Origin: Bacteroides oleiciplenus YIT 12058
GTDB lineage: Bacteria > Bacteroidota > Bacteroidia > Bacteroidales > Bacteroidaceae
Length of the DNA: 64,000 bases
NCBI RefSeq assembly: GCF_000315485.1
Contig: NZ_JH992941.1
Span: forward strand, 1,271,312-1,335,311
Direction of reading: 5' to 3'
The notes under the pieces: model-generated
Told to the model about the DNA's origin: nothing
The model's input: the letters and a program-made list of their open reading frames with translations, nothing else
The model's database searches: none
Program-made: the position numbers and the translations under genes
Shown here: piece after piece, positions 25,658 to 35,600 of the stretch
Position numbering within the stretch: position 1 is the first letter of the stretch
Layout of the letters: the number at the start of each line of letters is the position of its first letter

Positions 25658-26653
25658 TTATAATGCAGAGAACAGGGAACCTTCGATGCTGTCGAATATT
25701 CGGAACAGTTCCTCCTTTGTTTCCGCACGCAGCATGGCGATACGCGTATCCCGGAAGTTCGGTATCCCCTTGAACAGGGGGCTTGCTGCCAGATGGCGGC
25801 GTACATGCAGAATCCCTCTTCTTTCATCCAGCAGATTGACGCTGTCTTCCACTTCCTGCCGCAGCACGCCCAGTCTCCATTCGGCACTCAGCGGGGGGAG
25901 TTCCTCGCCCGTTTCCAGATAATGCCGTACCTCCTTGAATATCCACGGGCGCCCAAAGCTGGCACGTCCTATCATAATGGCATCTACACCGTAGAGGTCG
26001 AAGCACTCTTTTGCCCTCTGGGGGGTGGTGACGTCTCCGTTCCCGATGATGGGGATGTGCATTCGCGGGTTCTTTTTCACTTCGCCGATAAGCGTCCAGT
26101 CCGCTTCGCCGGTGTACATCTGTGCACGGGTGCGACCGTGGATGGTGAGGGCGGCAATGCCGCAATCCTGTAGTTGTTCGGCAAGTTCTACAATGATTTT
26201 GTTGTTGGCATCCCAGCCCAGACGAGTCTTTACGGTGACGGGTATTTTTACTGCATCCACTACGGCACGGGTGATTTCGAGCATCTTAGGAATATTCTGT
26301 AGCATGCCTGCGCCTGCGCCTTTGCCTGCTACGCGCTTCACGGGGCAGCCGAAGTTGATGTCGAGAATATCCGGGCGTGCTTCTTCCACAATGCGTGCGG
26401 CTTCCACCATTGTTTCCGTGTCCTTACCGTATATCTGTATGGCTACAGGACGCTCCTTATCGCTGATATTCAGCTTCTGCTCGGTCTTGCTGACGGAGCG
26501 TATCAATGCGTCACTCGATACGAATTCCGTGTACACCATGTCTGCACCGAACTTCTTGCACATCAGTCGGAATGCAGGGTCGGTGACGTCCTCCATCGGG
26601 GCTAAAAGTATGGGGCGTTCGCCCAGGTCTATGTGGCCTATCTTCATGGACAA
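25658..26653 (-). CDS. dusB: tRNA-dihydrouridine synthase
   Basis: 331 residues. An FMN-binding TIM barrel (PILLAPMEDVTDPAFR, then VAIQIYG and DINFGCPVKRV, whose Cys acts as proton donor) leads to the helical recognition domain from about residue 245. The enzyme reduces uridine to dihydrouridine in tRNA. Two in-frame starts (26653 and 26647) are possible; the second, MKIGHIDLG, is equally good. The gene is divergent from the DUF2059 gene and convergent with the PAP2 operon. The DusB subclass is assigned by overall resemblance. Confidence 0.93.
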   Translation of the reverse strand: MSMKIGHIDLGERPILLAPMEDVTDPAFRLMCKKFGADMVYTEFVSSDALIRSVSKTEQKLNISDKERPVAIQIYGKDTETMVEAARIVEEARPDILDINFGCPVKRVAGKGAGAGMLQNIPKMLEITRAVVDAVKIPVTVKTRLGWDANNKIIVELAEQLQDCGIAALTIHGRTRAQMYTGEADWTLIGEVKKNPRMHIPIIGNGDVTTPQRAKECFDLYGVDAIMIGRASFGRPWIFKEVRHYLETGEELPPLSAEWRLGVLRQEVEDSVNLLDERRGILHVRRHLAASPLFKGIPNFRDTRIAMLRAETKEELFRIFDSIEGSLFSAL

Positions 26654-26698
26654 ATTGAACTAAATGATTATTTCGCTGCAAAAATACGGAAAAAAGCC

Positions 26699-26706
26699 TA
26701 CCTTTG
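26699..26706 (+). promoter_or_regulatory. -7 element upstream of the DUF2059 gene
   Basis: TACCTTTG fits TAnnTTTG and lies 31 bp before the start codon. No clear -33 element is at the ideal distance. Confidence 0.5.
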
Positions 26707-26737
26707 TATCATTCATTTATTTAACTAATATGGAATT

Positions 26738-27199
26738 ATGAAAAAAGGTTTGGTTTTAGTTGTGATGTGTGTGGCTATGCTGTTTGCTGCGACATCTTCG
26801 GTTTCGGCACAAACTCCGAGTAACGAGTACAAGGCTACGTTGGAAAAAATGCTGGAAGCATCCGGTTCTATGGCATCGGCAAAGGCTATGGTACCACAGA
26901 TGATTGCTATGTTGAAACAACAATCACCCTCGGCTTCAGCTTCTTTCTGGGATGGTTTCCAGAAGAAATGGGAATCAAAATTCGGTTCTAAACTGGCGGA
27001 ACTTTATGCTCCTATCTATCAGAAATACCTGACACTGGATGATTTGAAAAAAATAGTCGCTTTCTATGAATCACCCGTCGGAAAGAAACTGGGTACTTCT
27101 ACCCCTGCCATGATGACTGAGAGCATGCAAATAGGCCAGCAGTTGGGCATGGAAATTGCTACTGAACTACAGCAAGAATTGCAGGCACAGGGAAAATAA
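26738..27199 (+). CDS. DUF2059 exported protein
   Basis: 153 residues with a Sec signal cut after SVSAQ (about residue 25). The mature part is helical. The segment YLTLDDLKKIVAFYESPVGK (about 110-129) is the DUF2059 signature. The family is widespread in Gram-negative bacteria, is periplasmic or secreted and has no proven function. The gene is monocistronic by position, being followed by the 11-bp phased array at 27213-27346, which could form the end of its mRNA. Confidence 0.85.
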   Translation: MKKGLVLVVMCVAMLFAATSSVSAQTPSNEYKATLEKMLEASGSMASAKAMVPQMIAMLKQQSPSASASFWDGFQKKWESKFGSKLAELYAPIYQKYLTLDDLKKIVAFYESPVGKKLGTSTPAMMTESMQIGQQLGMEIATELQQELQAQGK

Positions 27200-27212
27200 G
27201 TGATGAGTAGTC

Positions 27213-27346
27213 ATCTCTGTATGAACTCCGTACAATCTCCATGCGAACTCCGTATCTTCTCCGTACCTCCTCCGTATCATCTCCATATAAAGGGACACGG
27301 AGCGAGTACGGAGCAGGTACGGAGTTGATACGAGGATGATACGGTT
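27213..27346. repeat. 11-bp phased array in opposed orientations
   Basis: CTCCGTA or a close variant starts at 27215, 27226, 27237, 27248, 27259, 27270 and 27281, every 11 bp. The reverse complement TACGGAG or a variant then starts at 27296, 27307, 27318, 27329 and 27340, also every 11 bp. The two halves could form one hairpin. It occupies nearly all of the spacer between the DUF2059 and U32 genes. Confidence 0.9.
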
Positions 27347-27369
27347 GTTATAAACTATATGATTGATTT

Positions 27370-28653
27370 ATGGATTTAAAGGATTTTGAAATCATGGCCC
27401 CTGTCGGCTCACGCGAATCACTCGCAGCAGCTATCCAGGCAGGAGCCGACTCTATCTATTTCGGTATTGAGAACCTGAATATGCGCGCCCGTTCAGCGAA
27501 TACCTTCACCGTTGAAGACTTGCGGGAAATAGCGCAGACGTGTGACGAGCACGGGATGAAGAGCTACCTCACCGTCAATACCATTATTTACGACCAGGAC
27601 CTTGCACTGATGCGCACCATTATAGACGCCGCAAAGGCTGCCGGCATCTCTGCGGTGATTGCGGCAGACGTGGCTGTGATGAGCTATGCGCGGCAGATAG
27701 GTCAGGAAGTGCACCTCAGCACCCAATTGAATATCTCCAACGTGGAAGCCCTGCGCTTCTATGCACAGTTTGCAGATGTGGTGGTGCTGGCACGCGAGTT
27801 GAATTTGGAACAGGTAGCGGAGATTTACCGTCATATCTGCGAAGAGAATATCTGTGGTCCCAGTGGCGAGCCTATCCGTATCGAGATGTTCTGTCACGGT
27901 GCACTCTGCATGGCAGTCTCCGGAAAGTGTTATCTTTCTCTGCACGAGATGAACCACTCGGCCAACCGCGGCGCTTGCATGCAAGTGTGCCGCCGCTCTT
28001 ACGTGGTACGCGATAAGGAGACGGACGTGGAGTTGGAAGTGGATAACCAGTATATCATGTCGCCCAAAGACCTGAAAACCATTCACTTCATGAACAAGAT
28101 GCTGGACGCAGGCGTGCGTGTGTTCAAGATAGAAGGGCGTGCCCGCGGACCTGAGTATGTTCGCACGGTGGTGGAATGCTATAAAGAGGCCATCCGCTCT
28201 TATCTGGACGGTACATTCACGGATGAAAAGATTGCCGTCTGGGATGAACGCCTGAAGACGGTTTTCAACCGTGGCTTCTGGGACGGATACTATCTGGGAC
28301 AACGCCTTGGCGAGTGGACGAAGAATTACGGTTCGGCGGCTACGGAACGTAAAATCTACGTAGGCAAAGGTATCAGGTACTTTTCTAATATCGGTGTTGC
28401 CGAGTTCTTGGTAGAAGCTGCCGAACTGAATGTGGGAGACAAGATATTGATTACGGGTCCGACTACCGGTGCGGTATTCATGACACTTGATGAGGCCCGC
28501 GTCAATCTGGAGCCTGTGCAAACGGTGAAGAAAGGGCAACATTTCTCGATGAAAGCGGACAAAATACGCCCCAGTGACAAGTTGTACAAGCTGGTTTCTA
28601 CAGAAGAATTGAAGAAGTTCAAGGGGCTGGATATTGAAAAAAAACGGGGATGA
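27370..28653 (+). CDS. U32-family protein (tRNA hydroxylation or peptidase-like)
   Basis: 427 residues. The U32 domain begins at once (EIMAPVGSRESLAAAIQAGA) and has the conserved cysteines of the family: MFCHGALCMAVSGKC and later NRGACMQVC, which in related proteins hold an iron-sulfur cluster. A C-terminal beta-barrel domain follows from about residue 340. Although called peptidases, E. coli relatives (YegQ/TrhP, RlhA) act in RNA hydroxylation, so that role is more likely. The stop codon TGA at 28651 is part of the first copy of the 11-bp repeat that follows. Confidence 0.9.
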   Translation: MDLKDFEIMAPVGSRESLAAAIQAGADSIYFGIENLNMRARSANTFTVEDLREIAQTCDEHGMKSYLTVNTIIYDQDLALMRTIIDAAKAAGISAVIAADVAVMSYARQIGQEVHLSTQLNISNVEALRFYAQFADVVVLARELNLEQVAEIYRHICEENICGPSGEPIRIEMFCHGALCMAVSGKCYLSLHEMNHSANRGACMQVCRRSYVVRDKETDVELEVDNQYIMSPKDLKTIHFMNKMLDAGVRVFKIEGRARGPEYVRTVVECYKEAIRSYLDGTFTDEKIAVWDERLKTVFNRGFWDGYYLGQRLGEWTKNYGSAATERKIYVGKGIRYFSNIGVAEFLVEAAELNVGDKILITGPTTGAVFMTLDEARVNLEPVQTVKKGQHFSMKADKIRPSDKLYKLVSTEELKKFKGLDIEKKRG

Positions 28654-28761
28654 CACACTTTTGACACACTTTATAATTGTAAAGCTATACCTGTAAAATG
28701 ATTCAGATAGAGTGTGTCACAAGTGTGTCATTTTCAAAGAAAGTGTGTCATAAGTGTGTCA
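28651..28761. repeat. 11-bp spaced TGACACACT repeats, both orientations
   Basis: TGACACACT starts at 28651 and 28662; its complement AGTGTGTCA starts at 28711, 28722, 28742 and 28753. Within each of the three pairs the spacing is exactly 11 bp. The first copy overlaps the U32 stop codon. Confidence 0.9.
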
Positions 28762-28774
28762 TTTAAGTTTTATT

Positions 28775-29188
28775 ATGGAAAAGTATATCTATGAATTGGA
28801 GATGAAGGTGCGCGACTATGAGTGCGACCTGCAAGGTATTGTGAATAATGCAAACTATCAGCATTATCTGGAACATACCAGGCATGAGTTTCTTTCTTCT
28901 ACAGGCGTCAGTTTTGCCAAGCTGCACGAGCAGGGTGTAGACCCGGTGGTGGCACGCATCAATATGGCGTTTAAAACTCCGTTGAAGAGTGCCGACGAGT
29001 TTGTTTCCAAACTCTATATGAAGAAGGAAGGCATCAAGTATGTTTTCTATCAGGACATCTTCAGGAAGAGTGACAATAAAATAGTAGTCAAGGCGGTAGT
29101 CGAAACAGTTTGTCTGGTGAACGGACGTTTGAGCGACAGCGAACTATTTGACGGAATCTTTGCACCCTACCTCACTGCTAATCACTAA
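28775..29188 (+). CDS. Acyl-CoA thioesterase (hotdog fold)
   Basis: 137 residues from the ATG at 28775 (MEKYIYELEMKVRDYE); an earlier in-frame ATG at 28754 lies in the repeat region. The fold is that of 4-hydroxybenzoyl-CoA thioesterase-like proteins: VRDYECDLQGIVNNANYQHY with the catalytic Asp in DLQGIVNN, and a helix YLEHTRHEFL. It hydrolyses acyl-CoA to free acid and CoA. The C-terminal residues LTANH fall in the repeated word CTAATCA (29178, 29185). It is close to dprA and may be co-transcribed. Confidence 0.88.
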   Translation: MEKYIYELEMKVRDYECDLQGIVNNANYQHYLEHTRHEFLSSTGVSFAKLHEQGVDPVVARINMAFKTPLKSADEFVSKLYMKKEGIKYVFYQDIFRKSDNKIVVKAVVETVCLVNGRLSDSELFDGIFAPYLTANH

Positions 29189-29214
29189 TCACTTACCCCT
29201 AATCACTCACTATC

Positions 29215-30336
29215 GTGAATAACGACGAACGTATTTGCAGTATAGCCCTCACACTTTGCCCCGGTATTGGACATATCGGGGCAAAGCGTTTAATAGAGGG
29301 TATGGGTAGTGCCGCCGAAGTCTTCAGCCGGCGCCAGGAACTGCCTGAGCTCCTTTCCTGTGTAAGTTCTGCTGTGATTGCAGCTCTCGATAATCCCGCC
29401 GCTTTTCTACGTGCCGAACATGAAATGGAGTTCGTGGAAAAGAACCGGTTAACCTGTCTCACCCTGAAAGACGAAGCCTACCCCTCCCGCCTGCGCGAAT
29501 GTGAGGATGCTCCGGCAGTCCTTTTCTTCAAGGGTAATACCGATTTCAACCGCCTTCGTGTAATTGATATGGTGGGCACCCGTAATGCCACGGAATACGG
29601 CAAGCAGTTTTGTGCCGATTTCCTGCATGATTTATCGGCCCTTTGTCCGGATGTCCTGGTCGTCAGCGGTCTGGCCTATGGCATAGACATCCATGCCCAT
29701 CGTGCCGCCCTTGCCAACAACCTTTCCACCGTGGCCGTTCTTGCCCACGGGCTGGACCGTATTTATCCATACGTCCACCGCAAAACAGCCATTGATATGC
29801 TGGAAAATGGTGGACTACTCACTGAATTCCTTACCGAAACCAATCCTGACCGCCATAACTTTGTCAGCCGCAACCGCATTGTGGCGGGTATGAGTGATGC
29901 CACCATCGTTGTAGAGTCTGCCGATAAAGGCGGTTCCCTTATTACAGCAGATTTAGCCGTGGACTATCATCGCGATTGCTTTGCTGTTCCCGGGCGCATC
30001 ACCGATGCTTCCTCAAAGGGTTGTAACTTGTTGATACGCGATAACAAAGCCGCCCTCATCCAGTCTGCCGAAGAGTTTGTGCAGGCTGTGGGCTGGAACG
30101 CCGAGGAGCAGTCAGCCAAGCCGGAAGGTATTCAACGTAACCTTTTCCTCGAACTGACTGACGAAGAGGAGTCCGTCGTCCGTATTCTTTCCCGCTTGGG
30201 CGACTTGCATATCAATACGCTGGTGGTAGAAGCTGATATTCCCGTGAACCGTATGACCAGCCTGCTTTTTGAATTGGAGATGAAAGGTGTGATAAAGGCA
30301 ATGGTGGGCGGAGTATATCATTTATTGGGGAATTGA
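29215..30336 (+). CDS. dprA: DNA-processing protein DprA
   Basis: 373 residues from a GTG start at 29215, chosen because the family begins with the helical SAM-like domain seen directly after it (ALTLCPGIGHIGAKRL). The Rossmann-like DprA/Smf domain follows (about 105-290: VGTRNATEYG, VSGLAYGIDIHAH, SRNRIVAGMSDATIVVE), then a C-terminal winged-helix (about 315-372). DprA binds incoming single-stranded DNA and loads RecA in natural transformation. Gut Bacteroides keep the gene although they are not known to be competent. The CTAATCA word lies just upstream, at 29199. Confidence 0.95.
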   Translation: MNNDERICSIALTLCPGIGHIGAKRLIEGMGSAAEVFSRRQELPELLSCVSSAVIAALDNPAAFLRAEHEMEFVEKNRLTCLTLKDEAYPSRLRECEDAPAVLFFKGNTDFNRLRVIDMVGTRNATEYGKQFCADFLHDLSALCPDVLVVSGLAYGIDIHAHRAALANNLSTVAVLAHGLDRIYPYVHRKTAIDMLENGGLLTEFLTETNPDRHNFVSRNRIVAGMSDATIVVESADKGGSLITADLAVDYHRDCFAVPGRITDASSKGCNLLIRDNKAALIQSAEEFVQAVGWNAEEQSAKPEGIQRNLFLELTDEEESVVRILSRLGDLHINTLVVEADIPVNRMTSLLFELEMKGVIKAMVGGVYHLLGN

Positions 30337-30387
30337 TTCAAAGTATAGGGGGCTTTTAGTCATTATTGGGTGCGACCGGATTTCACC

Positions 30388-30407
30388 GGCTTTTTGAATA
30401 AAAAGCC
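30388..30407 (+). terminator. Hairpin after dprA
   Basis: GGCTTTTT (30388-30395) pairs with AAAAAGCC (30400-30407) around a GAAT loop. The rest of the 30337-30508 spacer shows a weak resemblance (GGGTGCGACCGGATTTCAC) to the PUL operator at 36607 but is not convincing. Confidence 0.5.
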
Positions 30408-30508
30408 TTCCGTTGAAAGTAATTATTATGCCTACTTTTACAGGGAGAATTAGGCTTATGAAGTTTCCGGGCTTTGTCAGCGGAAGTAGAACTAAAACTT
30501 AGAAGAAT

Positions 30509-32578
30509 ATGAAAACTGAAAAACACGTAATCTCTTTTCTATTGATTGTATCTTTATTGTTTCCTGCGCTTGCCAACGCACAATACAAATTTGATAATGT
30601 GTTGTATGGTGCTGCTTATTATCATGAATATATGCCGGCGGACCGGTTGGATAAAGATATTCAGATGATGAAAGACTGCGGACTCTCCGTTGTTCGTGTC
30701 GGAGAATCGTCATGGGGGCTATTCGAGCCTCGCGAGGGTGAATTCGAGTTTGAATGGATGGATCGGATAATAGATAAGATGCATCAGGCAAACATAAAAG
30801 TAATCTTAGGAACTCCCACCTATGCCATACCTGCCTGGATGGCTGAAAAGCATCCCGAAGTGCTGGCTGTCTACGAACGGGGAGGCAAAGCCTATTATGG
30901 CACACGCCAGAATATGGACCTGACTAATCCTACCTACCTGTTCTACAGTGAGCGCATCATTCGCAAAATGATGGAACACTATGCGAATCATCCTGCTATT
31001 ATCGGATATCAGGTAGATAATGAAGCTACTGCACGCGGTACCAATAACCATGACTTCTTTGTAGGATTCAGAAGTTATATCAAAAAGAAGTTTGATAATA
31101 ATCTCGATTCTTTAAATAAGGCATGGGGTTTGAATTACTGGAGTATGAACATCCACAGTTGGGAGGAGTTCTATACGAGAGATGGTGTCACCAATCCTTC
31201 ATATAAGAATGAGTGGGAACGTTATGGGCGGAAAAGAATTGCTGACTTCTTGAATTGGCAGGTAGATATTGTAAATGAGTACAAGCGGAAAGACCAGTTT
31301 GTGACGCATTGTTTCATGCCGGCTTTCCATGAAATAGATCAGGTGGAGAGTTTCCGCCAGATGGAGTATCCTGCCATTAACCCCTATCATAGTGTGCAGG
31401 ATGGTCAGAATGGCAGGGCTATATCATACTCCGGTGACCACATGCGGACTGTTGCCAAAGGCAATTATCTGATTACTGAAACCAATGCCCAGACCACAGG
31501 TTGGGATGCAAGATATCAGTATCCGCCCTACGATAACCAACTCAGGCAAAACGTATATTCGCATCTGGCATCCGGGGCAAATATGGTCGAATATTGGCAT
31601 TGGCACTCTATACATTATGGGCAGGAGACATACTGGAAAGGTATCTTAGGGCACGATCTTGAACCGAACCGCATTTATCGTGAGTTTGCAGCTACCGCAA
31701 AAGAGCTGAAAAACATAGGCAGCAAACTGGTCAACCTTAAAAAGAAGAATGATGTAGCTATCCTTTATAGTCATGACTCTTATTATGGATTAAGATTCAT
31801 GCCTTACACTCACGGTGATAACTATCCTGTCGAGATGATACATGCTTCGCTCTATAATATGAATATAGAAACGGATATTGTTCATTGTGACAAGGTGAGC
31901 GACTTCTCTGGGTATAAAATGTTGGTTATTCCTCCTCTTTACATTGCTACTGATGAACTTCTGGAAAAGATAGATGCTTTTGTGAAGAACGGTGGTAAAG
32001 TAATTATGATGTATAAAAGCGGCTACTGCAATGAGCATTCCGCAGTCAGGGCTATGTTGGCTCCTGGTCCTTTGCGCAAAGCATGCGGGTTCTATTATCA
32101 GGAGAACTCAACCATTGGCTGGATGGAGTTGAAGGACAATCCATTTGGATTGGATAACAAAAGAGCCATTGGGGAGATAATGGAATTCGTCATTCCCGAA
32201 ACCGCCCGTCCTCTGGCCTATGCCGACCATCCGTTCTTTGGAAAGTGGCCTGTGATAACTGAGAATAATTACGGCAAGGGCTCACTGGTGTATATTGCCT
32301 CTTATCCTACACAAGAGTTACTTGAGAAGATAGTTCGCACAGAAGCAGTGAAAGCCGGCATCATTTCCGATGGCGAATATAAGTTTCCGATAATAGTGAA
32401 GAAGGGAACGAATGATAAAGGGCGTACAATCCGTTATATCTTTAATTATTCACCTGTATCTCAAACGGTAGCATATAATTATGCATCCAAGGGAAAGGAA
32501 TTACTGAAGAATAAAACCTTAAGCGAAGGAGATTCCATCATGATTGCTCCCTGGGATCTGGTCATTGTTGAAGAATGA
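30509..32578 (+). CDS. GH42 beta-galactosidase, exported
   Basis: 689 residues with a Sec signal cut after ANAQ (about residue 25). The GH42 TIM barrel starts with VLYGAAYYHEYMPADRLDKD. The acid/base is Glu172 (QVDNEATA) and the nucleophile Glu324 (LITETNAQ). The middle (about 415-590) is the trimerisation, glutamine-amidotransferase-like domain. GH42 enzymes remove terminal beta-galactose from galacto-oligosaccharides. A periplasmic site is likely. It is the first gene of the PUL, directly upstream of its HTCS regulator, and fits a galactan or arabinogalactan substrate. Confidence 0.92.
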   Translation: MKTEKHVISFLLIVSLLFPALANAQYKFDNVLYGAAYYHEYMPADRLDKDIQMMKDCGLSVVRVGESSWGLFEPREGEFEFEWMDRIIDKMHQANIKVILGTPTYAIPAWMAEKHPEVLAVYERGGKAYYGTRQNMDLTNPTYLFYSERIIRKMMEHYANHPAIIGYQVDNEATARGTNNHDFFVGFRSYIKKKFDNNLDSLNKAWGLNYWSMNIHSWEEFYTRDGVTNPSYKNEWERYGRKRIADFLNWQVDIVNEYKRKDQFVTHCFMPAFHEIDQVESFRQMEYPAINPYHSVQDGQNGRAISYSGDHMRTVAKGNYLITETNAQTTGWDARYQYPPYDNQLRQNVYSHLASGANMVEYWHWHSIHYGQETYWKGILGHDLEPNRIYREFAATAKELKNIGSKLVNLKKKNDVAILYSHDSYYGLRFMPYTHGDNYPVEMIHASLYNMNIETDIVHCDKVSDFSGYKMLVIPPLYIATDELLEKIDAFVKNGGKVIMMYKSGYCNEHSAVRAMLAPGPLRKACGFYYQENSTIGWMELKDNPFGLDNKRAIGEIMEFVIPETARPLAYADHPFFGKWPVITENNYGKGSLVYIASYPTQELLEKIVRTEAVKAGIISDGEYKFPIIVKKGTNDKGRTIRYIFNYSPVSQTVAYNYASKGKELLKNKTLSEGDSIMIAPWDLVIVEE

Positions 32579-32618
32579 GGTTCTCTTTAAAAGATGTGGC
32601 CCTTGTCTTGTTTTTTTA

Positions 32619-32626
32619 TACCTTTG
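32619..32626 (+). promoter_or_regulatory. -7 element of the HTCS gene
   Basis: TACCTTTG fits TAnnTTTG, 25 bp before the ATG at 32651, so the regulator probably has its own promoter. No convincing -33 element. Confidence 0.5.
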
Positions 32627-32650
32627 CTCCCGTAACCATATCATTGTGCT

Positions 32651-35600
32651 ATGAGATATCTTCTCCTTTGTATATTTCTATTGCTGGGAGGGCTGTGTGC
32701 AAGTGCTCAACACATGCTCTCCAGACAATTCCCCTTCTTCAATCAACTTTCGTCCAATGAGATTTTTAATATTCATCAGGACAGGGAGGGTTATTTCTGG
32801 ATTGGCACCACAAATGGTTTGTCCCGTTACGATGGATATCAGTTGAATACATTCCGGTCCGACTATAAGAATCAGAATGTGCTGACGAATAATTCAATCA
32901 CTACTATCAATGACAATGACTCGTATGTATGGATTGGTACACAGAGGGGAATAAACCTGTATGATAAGCAAACTTGCCGGGTGATTCCCTTTCCCGATGC
33001 ACGCTTCCGGGACAAGGTTATCGATGCCATCACGATTGATAAGGAAGAGTCTGTCTGGATAGCTGCTGCAGGTAAGATGTATCGCTGCGATTCTGCTGCC
33101 CATGTTGTGAAGGAGTATGAGCTTGGTGCTTCAAACAGATATGTAATTAATCATATTTATATAGATAAGGAGAAACAACTCTGGGGAGTAGGATCGTGCG
33201 GCATATTCAGATACGAGCCGGAAACAGACTCTTTTTTCCGCTATCCGCCATTCGGGAACGGGCATTCGGCGTATGTCATGTGCCAAGATAGCTCCGGCAA
33301 TTACTGGATAGGAACCTGGGGAGAAGGACTGTGGCAGTTTTTGCCGGATGCTCAGAAGGGAGGACACTATAAGAGGCATGATATAGGTAAGAGTGGAGTT
33401 GAATCTGTTATTTTCAGTTTAGAGCAGGATGATACATTCGGTTATCTCTGGATGCTGTCTTATGCCGGGCTTCATGCTTTCAGATGTGCCAGTGGAGGAA
33501 TCCTGGAGAAGGTTGATATACACGACTTGGTTGATACACACATGATGTATACCCGGATTCATAAGGATAAGGAAGGCAATCTGTGGCTGCCTTCTTTTGA
33601 TATGGCATACACTATCTTTTTTGATAATTCAAATGTGGACAACTACCTTCTTCCCCAACTGAAAGAAGAGATGGGATGGGATGCCAATATTCTGAATCTT
33701 TGCCAAAGTCAGGACAGTGTCATGTGGTTCAGACAGGATAGATACGGGCTGTGTTTGTATGATTTGTCACGGAATTTGTTTGCGGATAGCGGTCTGGGAG
33801 AAGTCAACCTCGTGGTGAAGTCTCTTCATAAACCCGGTGTGTGGATCAATTCGAGCTTTTCTCCGCATGTGATGAGAGTGACACAACGAGGCATGAAGGT
33901 ACAGGTTGAAGAAGATATCAATGTGGGTGGAGTAAACAATCTGATTGAAGATAAAGGCGGTAATCTGTGGATATCTACATGGACAAATCTGAATGTAAAG
34001 CGTCCTGATGACGGAACATTGGTGGTATCAGGTGGAGATATTCCCGGAATGGCCATCCTGACGAAAGATGTTCAGGGAGAAATCTGGGGTATGTCCGGCG
34101 ATAAGCAGTTTTATCGGCTGAGCTGCGTTGACGGGCAGGTTGTTTGTGAACTGAAAGGGCAAGTTTCGGCAATATCAGATAAGGAAGCTATAAATAACAT
34201 TTGTATTGACAGAAAAGGCTGTCTGTGGCTGAATACTTCTTGGGGACGGGTGTTCAGGTCGGATGAGGCGATGAAAACCTTTGAGAATGTGTCGTTGGAT
34301 AATGTATTGGATGACTGTACCGTTCTGGGCTTACTCTCCGATGAGAATAATGTATGGATCATTGCTAATAAGAAGGTGTTGCAATATAATGTCGATTCAC
34401 AGACTTTCCGGAACTATTCCACTGCGGATGAAAACATCATGGTAGATGTGTTCAGATACAAGGCAATCAGTCTCGATGGGTGGGGCGGACTCTATGTAGG
34501 CGGACACCGGGGATTTATACATATCCGGCCCGGCAGTGCGCCGCAAGGGAACAAGATTCGTCCGAGCCTGCATATCACTGATGTCAAGGTTGAGGATAAG
34601 AGTGTCTTCTTTGCCGGTCATTCGGGAAAAAATACAATCAGCAAAGTAATTCTGAATCCGGATGACCGGAATATTGAAATCTCTTTCTCCCCGCTTGTCT
34701 ATTCGTTAAATGCCAGATACCGCGTGGCATATAGGTTGGAAGGGGTGGATCAGGATTGGATTTATTCGGATTACGGAAGATACTCTGCTTTTTATAATCA
34801 CTTGTCAAAGGGAACTTATAAATTCCGTTTGAAACTGGAGTATGAACGGGGCAAATGGACAGAGAGTGAAATGCTGCTGACCCTTGTGAAGGAACCTGCT
34901 TTCTATGAAACCTGGCTTGCATATTTCATTTATACCATCTTTGTTGCATTGTGTTTCTATACCGTAATCCGGCTTTATATGCGCCGTATCAGGTTAAAGA
35001 GTGAGGTGAAGTTGCAGGAAGAGCTGACGCGGACAAAGTTGACATACTTTACCAATGTTTCCCACGAACTGCTGACACCACTCACCGTCATCTCTTGCAT
35101 ATCTGATTATCTGGACCAGAAGGCGCCTGCCGTGCACCAGCAGTCCGTCATGCTGAAAGCTAATGTGGACAAGTTGAAGCGACTGATACAGCAGGTTCTT
35201 GATTTCCGTAAGATGGATGTGGAAAAACTGAAACTGAATGTTTCGGAAGGCGACATCCGTGAATTTATTCTGAATGTCTGCCGGATAAACTTCATGCCGC
35301 TTGCCGAAAAGAAGCATATCACGTTGGAGGCGCATGTGAATGCGGAAGCAGTGCAAGGCTATGTGGACTTCGATAAATTGGATAAGATATTGCATAACTT
35401 GCTGTCGAATGCCATAAAATATACACCAGATAATAAGCGTATCTGTGTAGATGTGCAAGTTGTTGACGAGGCAGAGCATAAGGTGTTGGTGGTAAAAGTG
35501 CAGGATGAGGGCGTTGGTATTCCTGGTAAAGAGATTGCCCATATATTCACCCGCTTCTACAGCAGCAAGAGGAATAGGGGAATAGAATCGAACGGAATCG

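Noticed and set aside
27493..28656. 387-codon frame on the minus strand
   Set aside because: Antisense to the U32 gene, which has all its conserved cysteines; no domain in the antisense frame.
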